From Candidatus Nitrotoga sp. BS (GTDB taxonomy: Bacteria; Pseudomonadota; Gammaproteobacteria; Burkholderiales; Gallionellaceae): a DNA stretch of 64,000 bases. The stretch lies in the NCBI RefSeq assembly GCF_927797785.1, contig NZ_CAKMLL010000030.1:20588-84587 (forward strand). The letters run 5' to 3'. Below the pieces are notes generated by a model. That model saw only the letters and a program-made list of their open reading frames with translations. It did no database searches and was not told the DNA's origin. Shown here piece after piece: positions 35,261 through 43,479 of the stretch. The position numbers and the translations under genes are program-made. Within the stretch, counting starts at the first letter, position 1. The number at the start of each line of letters is the position of its first letter.

Positions 35261-35309
35261 AGTAAATCCGCCCATCCTTTGACTGACTCTCAGGACGATC
35301 GGATTTACT
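35261..35309. repeat. Inverted repeat between the two moaD copies
   Basis: agtaaatccg (35261-35270) and cggatttact (35300-35309) are perfect 10-bp inverted repeats spaced by 29 bp. A second small palindrome, CTCTAT-TTCAC-ATAGAG, lies at about 35342-35358. They occupy the 266-bp stretch that separates the duplicated units and may mark the junction of the duplication or a small inserted element. Confidence 0.45.
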
Positions 35310-35455
35310 ACTTCTGCGGGAGGTTGAAAGTTGATTGCCCACTCTATTTCACATAGAGTATAGAGTCAGGAAATTCTCATTATCTATAAACTTGATATAG
35401 ACGTGCCCAAATGAACTGGCCGTATTTATTTTGAATTATTTTTCAAGGAACTGCG

Positions 35456-35710
35456 ATGAAAATTGAATTGGTGTATTTCGGTCGGCCGAGAGAACATTTG
35501 AAGATGTCACGCGAAACTGCAGATGTACCAGCAGAAGCATCTACGCTGGCTGGTCTTCTCGCATGGCTGCGTTTGCGCGGGGATATATGGGCGCAAGAAT
35601 TGGCAGACAGCCGCGTGCGTTGCGCGATTAATCAAGAGTTTGCTGGTTTGCCTGCCGCCATCAACGAGCATGACGAGATCGCCATTTTCTCGCCTATTTC
35701 CGGAGGTTGA
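35456..35710 (+). CDS. moaD: Molybdopterin synthase small (sulfur carrier) subunit
   Basis: 84 residues, ubiquitin-like fold, ending ISGG. The terminal Gly-Gly is activated by MoeB and thiocarboxylated, then donates sulfur to precursor Z in complex with MoaE. VRCAINQEFAGL and HDEIAIFSPISGG are family motifs. AAGGAA precedes the ATG. It lies 1 bp before moaE, the partner subunit, so the two are made together. It is the functional copy of a tandem pair. Confidence 0.93.
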   Translation: MKIELVYFGRPREHLKMSRETADVPAEASTLAGLLAWLRLRGDIWAQELADSRVRCAINQEFAGLPAAINEHDEIAIFSPISGG

Positions 35711-35711
35711 A

Positions 35712-36185
35712 ATGAGCGTTTTGATACAGGAAGACGATTTTGACCTGGCCTCCGAATTAGCAACCCTGCGTTCTGGCAATTCAAAAGTGGGTGCCATGGT
35801 TAGCTTCGTCGGTTTAGTTCGCGATTTTAGTCATAATGAAACGATAGAAAGTATTTTTCTTGAATACTATCCCGGTATGACTGAAAAGGCGCTGAATAAA
35901 ATCATTGCTGAGGCGACTGAACGGTGGAGTTTAATAAATGTCCGTGTCATCCACCGCATTGGGCAATTGCTTGCGAGCGACCAGATTGTGCTGGTGGCTA
36001 CTACGGCATTGCATCGCGGTGAAGCGTTCGCGGGCTGTGAATTCATCATTGATTACTTGAAAACTGCCGCCCCATTCTGGAAAAAAGAACAAACCAGTGA
36101 AGGTTCTCAGTGGCTGGAAACACGTGACACTGACGTGAAACGCATGGAGCATTGGCATAACGATGCAGTCAGGAAATCAGCATGA
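35712..36185 (+). CDS. moaE: Molybdopterin synthase catalytic subunit
   Basis: 157 residues. Converts precursor Z (cPMP) to molybdopterin using sulfur from Moa[35 protein letters not shown] and the catalytic Lys region [14 protein letters not shown] are all seen. The frame is open 63 codons upstream, but that overlaps moaD; ATG 35712 right after the moaD stop, with GGAGG at 35702-35706, is the proper start. It overlaps moaC by 4 bp (ATGA). Confidence 0.95.
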   Translation: MSVLIQEDDFDLASELATLRSGNSKVGAMVSFVGLVRDFSHNETIESIFLEYYPGMTEKALNKIIAEATERWSLINVRVIHRIGQLLASDQIVLVATTALHRGEAFAGCEFIIDYLKTAAPFWKKEQTSEGSQWLETRDTDVKRMEHWHNDAVRKSA

Positions 36186-36661
36186 CAAATGGCATGACCC
36201 ACTTCGATCAAGACGGACAGGCGCATATGGTGGATGTTGCCGGAAAGAGCGAGACCCAACGTATCGCAAAAGCGTCCGGTAGTATCAAAATGAGTCCCAG
36301 TACGCTGGAGTTGATTGCCTCCGGTACCGCCAAGAAGGGCGATGTGCTGGGTATCGCGCGTATTGCTGCGATACAGGCGAGTAAGCGAACCGCTGAATTG
36401 ATTCCATTATGCCACCCGCTGTATTTGACACGTGTTGCGGTGGAGTTTCAACTCGACCACGAGAGCACTACGGTGGAATGCATTGCCACCGCAGAAACGT
36501 TTGGTCGCACTGGTGTCGAAATAGAAGCCATGACCGCAGTAAGTATCGCCCTGCTTACTATCTATGATATGTGCAAGGCGGTTGATCGTGGTATGGAAAT
36601 TAACCGACTGCGTTTACTGGAAAAGCAGGGTGGGCGTTCAGGGCATTGGCAAGCAGCATAA
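36182..36661 (+). CDS. moaC: Cyclic pyranopterin monophosphate synthase
   Basis: 159 residues. Acts with MoaA in the first step from GTP to c[39 protein letters not shown] and the C-terminal [10 protein letters not shown] are the family signatures, including the Lys/Asp of the active site ([12 protein letters not shown]). It is the last gene of mobB-moaD-moaE-moaC and lies one base from the convergent mogA, leaving no room for a separate terminator between them. moaA is not in the window. Confidence 0.96.
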   Translation: MTNGMTHFDQDGQAHMVDVAGKSETQRIAKASGSIKMSPSTLELIASGTAKKGDVLGIARIAAIQASKRTAELIPLCHPLYLTRVAVEFQLDHESTTVECIATAETFGRTGVEIEAMTAVSIALLTIYDMCKAVDRGMEINRLRLLEKQGGRSGHWQAA

Positions 36662-36662
36662 A

Positions 36663-37211
36663 CTATTTTTGTCGTTGTGCTGATTTGGGCCGGAATGACG
36701 TTAATACGTCCGTTTTTGTTTCTATATAGGGCCCCCCAATCAAATCTATGCAGTATGGCACGGCGGCAAAAATCCCATCCAGTGTTTCCTTAATTGCCTT
36801 CGGTTGCCCCGGCAAGTTCAGAATCAGAGACTGCCCGCGTGTCACGCCAAGTTGGCGTGACAAAATTGCCGTAGGTACATAACGCAGGCTGACTGCACGC
36901 ATTTGTTCTCCGAAACCAGGTAATACCTTGTGTGCCACGGCCAATGTTGCTTCTGGAGTTACATCGCGTAACGCTGGACCAGTCCCACCTGTAGTCAAGA
37001 TCAAATGACATTTTTCTTTATCTGCTAATTCAATCAAGGTTGTCTCAATAATCTTCTGTTCATCCGGTATCAAACGTGTGACACATTCCCATGGGCTCAT
37101 CAGAGTCTGCGTAAACCACTCTTGCAATGTTGGTAAGCCTGCGTCTTGATAAACTCCGCTGCTAGCTCGGTCGCTGATTGAAATAAGGCCAATTTTAAGT
37201 GTATTTGTCAT
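36663..37211 (-). CDS. mogA: Molybdopterin adenylyltransferase
   Basis: 182 residues. Adenylates molybdopterin before molybdate insertion by MoeA. LISISDRASSGVYQDAGLP at the start, LTTGGTGPALRDVTPEAT (the substrate-binding loop) and LNLPGQPKAIKETLDGI are present. It resembles MogA more than MoaB because of the DRASSG...RDVTPEAT set. It is on the strand opposite moaC and convergent with it, so it has its own promoter in 37212-37557. Confidence 0.92.
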   Translation of the reverse strand: MTNTLKIGLISISDRASSGVYQDAGLPTLQEWFTQTLMSPWECVTRLIPDEQKIIETTLIELADKEKCHLILTTGGTGPALRDVTPEATLAVAHKVLPGFGEQMRAVSLRYVPTAILSRQLGVTRGQSLILNLPGQPKAIKETLDGIFAAVPYCIDLIGGPYIETKTDVLTSFRPKSAQRQK

Positions 37212-37557
37212 ATATTTTGTTAAGTCAGATGATATAGAAGAATTTTTCGCAAGGAATGCAACCTCGCTATATGATTAATTATGGGCTAACTTATCAAGCA
37301 AGCCAGAAAAACAAGCAGTTGTAAATTGTTTTAAGTAGTGCGTTAATTTAATTATTTCACAGTAACAGTGTTCCACTTGTTTCTTCGAAGATTATCTCAT
37401 CAATAAAGGGGTTTTATTTTAAGTTATTCGCATGTCAAACGTGTGAAATCGATATCACCAAAGATGGCGCCATCACTACTGTTCATTGGCCGACATACGG
37501 CTTCAAGTTCCGTTTAAAGGCTTTTGCTTGGCTACAAATAAAATGCAACTATAGTTT
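37212..37557. other. 346-bp intergenic region
   Basis: It holds the promoter of mogA and the end of the XrtA operon. A plus-strand stretch (near 37430-37540) reads CEIDITKDGAITTVHWPTYG, which looks like protein but has no start signal and runs antisense into the O-ligase gene. It may be a remnant. No terminator hairpin is evident. Confidence 0.4.
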
Positions 37558-38868
37558 TCATGGTGAACGAGTAGTTGCCAATGCACTATTCGTTTGCGTT
37601 TCTTCTTTTAATATATTTAATTCTCTGGCCGACTGAGCTTGCTCTTTCAATAAAATTACTTTAGTCAGTACAATAATCATCAGCAGGTGGTAATAGAGAT
37701 CGAAATTGGACAGCCCTAGAAAGGCTCCGGACACCGCAAAGCCAACCATACTTACTTGCCCCATTGCGGCTAAATCTACTGCCCATTTTTTGTCAGGATC
37801 GCGTTGTGCGTGTTTTATTACCCAGGAACCGGTTTGCCACGTCAAGATAGCAAGCAATAACCACAGCCCAAGCCCGATAAATCCATGCTCACCTAGCACT
37901 TCAAAATATACACTATGTACATCGTGGACACTGGACGGGTCAGGCGCGTACTGATGGAATGTGCGATACTGGAACATTTCAAACCCACCACCAGTAACGC
38001 GATCCTTAGCTACATTCCATGCTGTCCACCAGGCGTTTATCCGACCTTGCGCTGATTGATCTTGCTCGTATGTTTTAATGGTTGACATGCGGTCATACCA
38101 CTCTTGCGGCATAACCAGAGCCACAATACCGATGGCGGCGGTAAGCATAACGCTGGTGAAAAATTTATTCCGGCTTTTTATCCAGAAGATAAAGCCCATT
38201 ACCGCCGCGCCCACCAGCGCACCTCGTGATTGTGAGCCGATTGTCGATATTATGGTTAGTATCATAGCCGCTCCCAGTCCTTGGTGCAGCCACTTGCGTG
38301 TTTCATGCAATTGTAAATAGCGTATTAAAGGGATAGTCATTAACAAAGCCAAAGCGATTTCATTGTTACCGGCTATGAATGTCCCTGGCGGTCCCTGGAC
38401 ACGAAATGCACCTCCTTTCAGTATTGTGAAAATCCCGCCTTTCACGCCATAAAAACCAAGTGACAGTGCAATGATCCAAATTAGTCCATGCAACCGTTGG
38501 CGATTGGTTATTACTAGCGGGGTAAGAAAAATCATGATTTGAATTTTGATAACTTTCAGCAATTGCTCCGTGGCCAGATTGTAGAAAAACGCAAAATATG
38601 TGGTGACCGTCATCCATATAATATACAAGAGTAGCACCGTCATCTCGCGTGTCCATGGCATGCTTTTCGGCTCTTTTGAAGTGAGTACGCTAACCATTGT
38701 CGTAAGTGCCACGATATATGCAAAGGGCATGGTGGTCGCGAAACCCCAAGCCAGTCGATGGGGATTCATGTAGCTCAACCAGGAAAACAGATAAAGGCCA
38801 ACATACGGGCGCGATAAGGCCATGGGCAAGAATCCAAACACGATGGCAGTGACAATTAAATCACGCAC
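37558..38868 (-). CDS. O-antigen-ligase-like protein of the exosortase A system
   Basis: 436 residues with about 11 spans. SRPYVGLYLFSWLSYMNPHRLAWG and the periplasmic loop RINAWWTAWNVAKDRVTGGGF (split here as AWWTAWNVAKDR and VTGGGFEMF) followed by HDVHSVYFEVLGEHG are features of the putative O-glycosylation ligase family tied to exosortase A (TIGR03097). It would join lipid-linked glycan to an acceptor or polymerise it. The frame is open to a TTG at 38907, but GTG 38868, with GGAGAT 7 bp upstream, gives the family start. It is the last gene of the operon. Confidence 0.85.
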   Translation of the reverse strand: MRDLIVTAIVFGFLPMALSRPYVGLYLFSWLSYMNPHRLAWGFATTMPFAYIVALTTMVSVLTSKEPKSMPWTREMTVLLLYIIWMTVTTYFAFFYNLATEQLLKVIKIQIMIFLTPLVITNRQRLHGLIWIIALSLGFYGVKGGIFTILKGGAFRVQGPPGTFIAGNNEIALALLMTIPLIRYLQLHETRKWLHQGLGAAMILTIISTIGSQSRGALVGAAVMGFIFWIKSRNKFFTSVMLTAAIGIVALVMPQEWYDRMSTIKTYEQDQSAQGRINAWWTAWNVAKDRVTGGGFEMFQYRTFHQYAPDPSSVHDVHSVYFEVLGEHGFIGLGLWLLLAILTWQTGSWVIKHAQRDPDKKWAVDLAAMGQVSMVGFAVSGAFLGLSNFDLYYHLLMIIVLTKVILLKEQAQSARELNILKEETQTNSALATTRSP

Positions 38869-38872
38869 TGAT

Positions 38873-39703
38873 TTATCTCCGTTCTTTCTCGGAGGGTGTG
38901 ACGGCAAACCATGTCACACGCTTCTTTAAATGTATGTCCTTAAGTAAACCATTGTGCAAACTTTGTGCGAGCTGCTGCTCATCATGCCAGCCTCGATCCT
39001 TGACCTGATACAGCTTACCTTTGCCTGATTGTGGTGCACCCAGCGCTTCGCTTCGCGTGAGGCGGTCGATCACCTCGGCGTAGACCTCGGCGCTATCGCG
39101 CACAGCGCGCCAAAATAGGGTGAGTTCATTGTCTCCCTCATGCACTTCGGGGCAAACATGGGCGAGCAGCTTGCCGGTATCGATGCCGGCATCGATGAAG
39201 TGCAGCGTACAGCCTATTTTTTCTGGTTCGCCGTTATAGAGCGCCCAGAATGTGCAATCTGCGCCGCGGTATTCGGGCGATAAGCCGCCATGCAGATTGA
39301 TGATGCCCAAAGAGCCGCGCGTAAGCAGCGCCCCTTTTATGAGTGAGGTGCCGAAAACTGCAATTACATCGGGCCGAAGCCTATCGGCAAGTTCGATTAC
39401 GCTCGGATGATTAATATGCGGCACCTCGGTGACCAATTCGGGTCTATCGAGTCGCGGTTCGGCATCACCAAAGAAAAACTTGCCTTCACCCCCGTCAGCA
39501 TAACGTTTACGATCGCGTAGCCAGCGCCACACTTTGCGCCACAGGTTATCCGGACGCAGCAGCTTGAGTATTTTTTTATACGTCCAGTGGCTGCCTGCTT
39601 CCTGAACGATAGCGACTACCTGCGCGGAACCACACAGCCGGTTCGCGACATAAAGATGCCGAGGTGCGCGGCCGCATAGCACCATGACAGAAAGATCAGC
39701 CAT
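38873..39703 (-). CDS. Formyltransferase-family protein (methionyl-tRNA formyltransferase/ArnA-N like)
   Basis: 276 residues. The formyl-transferase fold is shown by LHGGLSPEYRGADCTFWAL, the HxSxLPxYRG-type catalytic segment (here INLHGGLSPEYRG), and by IDAGIDTGKLL with the catalytic Asp. It should move a formyl group from N10-formyl-tetrahydrofolate to an amino sugar, as the N-terminal domain of ArnA does. The open frame extends 17 codons upstream into the preceding gene; ATG 39703 has AGGAG 12 bp upstream and overlaps that gene by 8 bp. An ArnA-C-like dehydrogenase lies in the same operon at 44708. Confidence 0.8.
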   Translation of the reverse strand: MADLSVMVLCGRAPRHLYVANRLCGSAQVVAIVQEAGSHWTYKKILKLLRPDNLWRKVWRWLRDRKRYADGGEGKFFFGDAEPRLDRPELVTEVPHINHPSVIELADRLRPDVIAVFGTSLIKGALLTRGSLGIINLHGGLSPEYRGADCTFWALYNGEPEKIGCTLHFIDAGIDTGKLLAHVCPEVHEGDNELTLFWRAVRDSAEVYAEVIDRLTRSEALGAPQSGKGKLYQVKDRGWHDEQQLAQSLHNGLLKDIHLKKRVTWFAVTPSEKERR

Positions 39704-40919
39704 GGAGACTTTCTCCTGACTTGGCAATTCGCGTAGCGACGGGCGGAATCGCACAATTTTGCATATCCATCATCAGCGCATCGGCAAAAAATTTTGCTGC
39801 CCAGTTTGGATATTCAAAACGGGAGTAGTCGCCCCAGATTGGGAAGGAGCCAGCGATACCCCCCCGTACCGCTTCATCAGCATCACCAAGACGTTGCGTG
39901 CGTTTTACATAGCCGATTGCACGACGCGCATTCTCGTGAAATTCCGGTGCGCCACCACCTTGCGCCAAACGTGTCCAATTGAGGCTCATTTGCGCTATGC
40001 CAGTGAGACAGCTGTAGTTTGCACGTGATATCCAATTATCCGTATAAGTGCCGGCTAACCAGCCGTCGGCACGCTGCACTCGCGCCATGCCGCGAGCAGC
40101 GACAAGTGCAGCTGCAAGGTAACGTTCATCGTCCAGCAATACCCCGCTTTCCAAAAATCCGCGGATTGCGTAAGCGATGGTATGAGTAAACGGTGCTTTG
40201 TCCGGAGAAAAGGCGTTGGTGCGAAACCATCCGGAAGTTGTTTGCTGGGTGAGTGCCCAATCAAGGTTGCGACGCGCCGCTTGGGTTAGTTCGGACTCGT
40301 TCGCGATCAGGCCTGTGGATACAAGCGCCCAAGTGCCCCGGGTGTTGTATACGTGCGGCACATTATTGTGTTCAAAGCGATACCAGCAGCCATCGGCATC
40401 TTGCTGACGCACCAGCCATAAACCGGCTCTGACCGCTGCTTCCAAGCACTCCTTACGTCCCAGTTGCAAATATCCAGCGAGCATGCCATGCATGATCTGA
40501 CCGGTATTGAAGATAACGGGACGGCTACCCACTTCGCCGAAGTGGCCGGGGAATGCACCATCACTCTGCTGTATGGAAAGTTCCCAGTCGATCATGCGCT
40601 GAGCGCGTTGCTTTAGATCAGGTCGTTCCAACAACTTGCCCGCCGCGAGGAAGGATTCGATGATGTAGCCGGTCGTTTCCGGATAGCTTGGCAGCCAGCC
40701 GTCCTCAAAGCTCCATCCCGCCGAAACACCGCCTGCGTCGGGGTGACCGTCCCTGATATCCTGGGCACGACTCAACCAGTCAATCACGCTTGCGAGATGA
40801 GTCGCATGGTCGAATTCTGGCTGAGCCGGAGCAGAAAGATCATTAAGAATAAGGCGCATATGTCGTGGCCGCCAAGGACGGTAGCGGAAAGGCAGTGCAA
40901 GCAAATTGGCAAGACTCAT
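39696..40919 (-). CDS. Alpha/alpha-toroid protein of unknown role in the XrtA operon
   Basis: 407 residues, soluble. Repeating helix pairs with W, Q, G and D patterns (LSIQQSDGAFPGHFGE, LVRQQDADGCWYRFEHN, LTQQTTSGWFRTNAFS, ARVQRADGWLAGTYTD) are spaced about 55-60 residues apart, as in six-hairpin glycosidase/lyase or terpene-cyclase-like toroids. Asp, Glu and Trp line the repeats, as in carbohydrate-active enzymes. No assignable catalytic pair is certain. Placed between CapK and the formyltransferase. A cytoplasmic sugar- or lipid-modifying enzyme is a guess. Confidence 0.6.
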   Translation of the reverse strand: MSLANLLALPFRYRPWRPRHMRLILNDLSAPAQPEFDHATHLASVIDWLSRAQDIRDGHPDAGGVSAGWSFEDGWLPSYPETTGYIIESFLAAGKLLERPDLKQRAQRMIDWELSIQQSDGAFPGHFGEVGSRPVIFNTGQIMHGMLAGYLQLGRKECLEAAVRAGLWLVRQQDADGCWYRFEHNNVPHVYNTRGTWALVSTGLIANESELTQAARRNLDWALTQQTTSGWFRTNAFSPDKAPFTHTIAYAIRGFLESGVLLDDERYLAAALVAARGMARVQRADGWLAGTYTDNWISRANYSCLTGIAQMSLNWTRLAQGGGAPEFHENARRAIGYVKRTQRLGDADEAVRGGIAGSFPIWGDYSRFEYPNWAAKFFADALMMDMQNCAIPPVATRIAKSGESLHG

Positions 40920-40934
40920 GTTACTCGTTTCCTG

Positions 40935-42356
40935 TTAAATTTTTTTCGGGTGCATGGTGGACGATGGTTCTCGGAGTGCGTTATTTAGTCCCGATTGCAG
41001 TGGCACATGACTCACCACATAGCGGTATTTGCCTGAGGCTTCGGGTGGAATCGAGTCCACAAAGCGTAGTTCGATCCGCACATCGTTGCCGAGTCGAGCT
41101 TGAATTCCGCTCACGGACTTGTCGCGAGATTGATCGGTCCAGTCAGGGTTTCGTACTAGCAGAATCTCTACGTCCTGAATACCGTGCTGGATGAATTTAA
41201 ACTCGTCGATACCTTCCGTAGCACGTAGCACATAGATTACCGCAAGCGCATGCATGATTGTGCCGTCGGAGCGCACCACGAAATCTGTGGTACGGCCCAT
41301 CACTTCTCCGATCACGTGCAGTCCTCGTCCTGATTTGCAGTTGTCGTTGGCGTAGCGTACCACGTCGCCAGTGCGGTATCGAATGAAGGGTTGTGCGTGG
41401 GAACAGAGTCCGGTCATGATTGCTTCGCCGGATTCGCCGGGCGCGACCGGATTGCCTTGTTCATCGAGGATTTCGAGGATGATGCTCTCACTCATCAGCA
41501 GTATCTGGCCGTCCGGGGTTTCATGGGCGGTGAAACCAATATCGCGGCTACCAAATTCATTGGCGGCAGGCACGCCGAAAACTTCTTCGATCAGCTTGCG
41601 TTGGTGCGGATAAAGTGGTTCGCCGGTGGTACACACCACCTTGAGCGAGGAAAGCTTGAGCTTGATGCCGCGTTCCCCGGCGTGTGCCGCCAGCAGAGCC
41701 AAACTGCTGGCATAGCCGTAAATGCATTTGGGCTGAAACTCGTGAATGGCTTTGATGTAGGCGTCCATGTTGGTCGCTGACATGTCGAAAGCATTCAGAA
41801 CCAGCTGATTGAGCAGTCGGTCTCGCAGCGCTTTGATACGACCGGTTTTGTTCAGTTCGACCGGGGCGCCCCAGAGATAGACCTCCCGGTCACCCACCTC
41901 GACGCCCCACCAGCGCCTGGCGCGTATGCGACCGGCGGCATCGGAGGCTTGGCGCAAACGCCCATAGTGAAAAATCAGCGGCTGGCCGCTGGAGCCGCCA
42001 GTATTGTATTTGAAGGCTCCGCCGGGAATGTCGTGCCAAACTAGCTGTTCAATGTTGCGGGTGGCATCCTGCTTGGTCATGGTGGGTAAGCGACGCAGTG
42101 CTTCCAAGGTGAGCGGCGTGCTACATTGTGGTTCCAAGCCAGCGGAGCGAATGTTCTCGGCATGCCATGGGCTGTGCTGTTCTGCCGACTGGAGCAGCAG
42201 CTTGAGCTTGTGCATCTGCAAGTGCTCGACCTCTGCACGAGACATCCATTGGCTCTTATCCAATTCTTTCAGGTAGCCGAAGGTGGGGCGCTGCATCAGC
42301 CGTTCATGCAGAGGGAACAGAGTATGCGCCACCAACCGGTTATAGAGATCGGCCAT
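40935..42356 (-). CDS. CapK/phenylacetate-CoA-ligase-like adenylating enzyme
   Basis: 473 residues. Member of the adenylate-forming family with YNTGGSSGQPLIFHYG (ATP loop), GEPLYPHQRKLIEEVFG, EFGSRDIGFTAHE and YRTGDVVRY. In capsule and EPS loci such CapK proteins are thought to activate an acid (amino acid or acyl) for attachment to the polysaccharide. It is part of the XrtA operon, between a GT4 (2-bp gap) and the toroid protein. The acid substrate is unknown. Confidence 0.85.
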   Translation of the reverse strand: MADLYNRLVAHTLFPLHERLMQRPTFGYLKELDKSQWMSRAEVEHLQMHKLKLLLQSAEQHSPWHAENIRSAGLEPQCSTPLTLEALRRLPTMTKQDATRNIEQLVWHDIPGGAFKYNTGGSSGQPLIFHYGRLRQASDAAGRIRARRWWGVEVGDREVYLWGAPVELNKTGRIKALRDRLLNQLVLNAFDMSATNMDAYIKAIHEFQPKCIYGYASSLALLAAHAGERGIKLKLSSLKVVCTTGEPLYPHQRKLIEEVFGVPAANEFGSRDIGFTAHETPDGQILLMSESIILEILDEQGNPVAPGESGEAIMTGLCSHAQPFIRYRTGDVVRYANDNCKSGRGLHVIGEVMGRTTDFVVRSDGTIMHALAVIYVLRATEGIDEFKFIQHGIQDVEILLVRNPDWTDQSRDKSVSGIQARLGNDVRIELRFVDSIPPEASGKYRYVVSHVPLQSGLNNALREPSSTMHPKKI

Positions 42357-42358
42357 GA

Positions 42359-43474
42359 TTATTTCCCATCTTGGGTAACAGTCAACATTGCCCCATCCAG
42401 TGCCATTTCGTACGCCAAAAAAAGTTCACCCCGCACGCTTTCCCAAGCGAATCGTCGTGCATGATCTAGACCGGCTTGAACCATACGCCTTCGCAACGAT
42501 TCATCACTCAACACGCGCAACATGGCCTCGGCCATTCGCTCTGGGTCACTCGGTGGAATCAGCAGAGCGGTCTTTCCGTCTTCCACCAGAAACGGTAAAC
42601 CGCCGACATTGGTGCTGACCACAGGTACACCGCTGGCCAATGCCTCCAAAACCGAAATCGGCATATTGTCTGCCAGGCTGGGGTTAAGAGCGATATCTGC
42701 ATCGCGATAGAGCATGGGCATATGCTCGTTATCAATTTGACCTGCAAACACTACAGCATTGGACACGCCCAACTCCTTTGCCATCGCTTCCAGTTTTGCG
42801 CGCTCAGGACCAGAACCAGCGATAGTCAAACGCGCATCAGGGAAAGCTTTGCGTAAAATGCTAAATGCTTTGAGTGCGGTGGAATTGTCGTACAGTAGTT
42901 CTAAATTGCGCGCTACCACGATATGTGGGGCTAAAAGGTTTTGTTTGCGTGTATGGTTAGGCATGAAGCGGCTTAAATCCACAATATTGGGCACTATGCG
43001 AGTGATAAAGCCACGATTCGCGAATACTTTTTCCAGGAAACCGGAAGGCACTACAATTGTATTGACTCTTTTTAGTGTCGGCTGAACCCAGGCAAATGCT
43101 CGAGTGAAAAAATCGTCTGCCTCGCCCCCCCGATAATTGACTAACACTGCTTTGCCTCGCAACTTTGCAATCCACACCGCTGGTGCCGCAAATAAGTGCC
43201 AGGACCAGCCGGAATTGGCCATGATGTGAAATAAATCGACTCTGCCTGCAGCGCGCCATAAATTGAACAAGTACGGCAACAAGCGAAACACGGCACGCAG
43301 TCCCGTGATGCGGCCGACACAGTGTGGTCGGTAGGGTGCGTTTACCCGGACAAGCTCAACGCTTATTCCTTCTTGCTTCAGGAGTGTAGCCAGCTGCCAA
43401 GTCTGGTTGGCCATGCCACCCGAGGGTGGCGGCAGCGGCCCAATGAGGGCGATTTTTAAATCTTGAACTCGCAT
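42359..43474 (-). CDS. Glycosyltransferase family 4 (XrtA locus)
   Basis: 371 residues. LKIALIGPLPPPSGGMANQTW, HIVVARNLELLYDNSTALKAF and DNMPISVLEALASGVPVVSTNVGG are GT4 hallmarks; the EX7E-type motif here starts at an Asp (DNMPISVLE). It adds a sugar to the lipid-linked chain in the cytoplasm. It ends 2 bp before the CapK start and begins 5 bp after the preceding GT4 stop, so it belongs to a run of co-translated genes. Confidence 0.87.
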   Translation of the reverse strand: MRVQDLKIALIGPLPPPSGGMANQTWQLATLLKQEGISVELVRVNAPYRPHCVGRITGLRAVFRLLPYLFNLWRAAGRVDLFHIMANSGWSWHLFAAPAVWIAKLRGKAVLVNYRGGEADDFFTRAFAWVQPTLKRVNTIVVPSGFLEKVFANRGFITRIVPNIVDLSRFMPNHTRKQNLLAPHIVVARNLELLYDNSTALKAFSILRKAFPDARLTIAGSGPERAKLEAMAKELGVSNAVVFAGQIDNEHMPMLYRDADIALNPSLADNMPISVLEALASGVPVVSTNVGGLPFLVEDGKTALLIPPSDPERMAEAMLRVLSDESLRRRMVQAGLDHARRFAWESVRGELFLAYEMALDGAMLTVTQDGK

Positions 43475-43479
43475 TCTGA

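Larger units (their letters stand above)
34798..35710 (+). repeat. Tandem duplication covering the mobB tail and moaD
   Basis: Two related stretches, about 34798-35130 and about 35388-35710, repeat with a period of about 590 bp. The first part of each holds the end of mobB (for example TTGAATTATTTTT before the moaD start), broken in the second copy; the second part holds a moaD reading frame. Divergence is high enough that the event is old. Confidence 0.7.

Noticed and set aside
37430..37560. Plus-strand frame with CEIDITKDGAITTVHWPTYG
   Set aside because: No start signal, and it runs antisense into the O-ligase gene; possible debris only.
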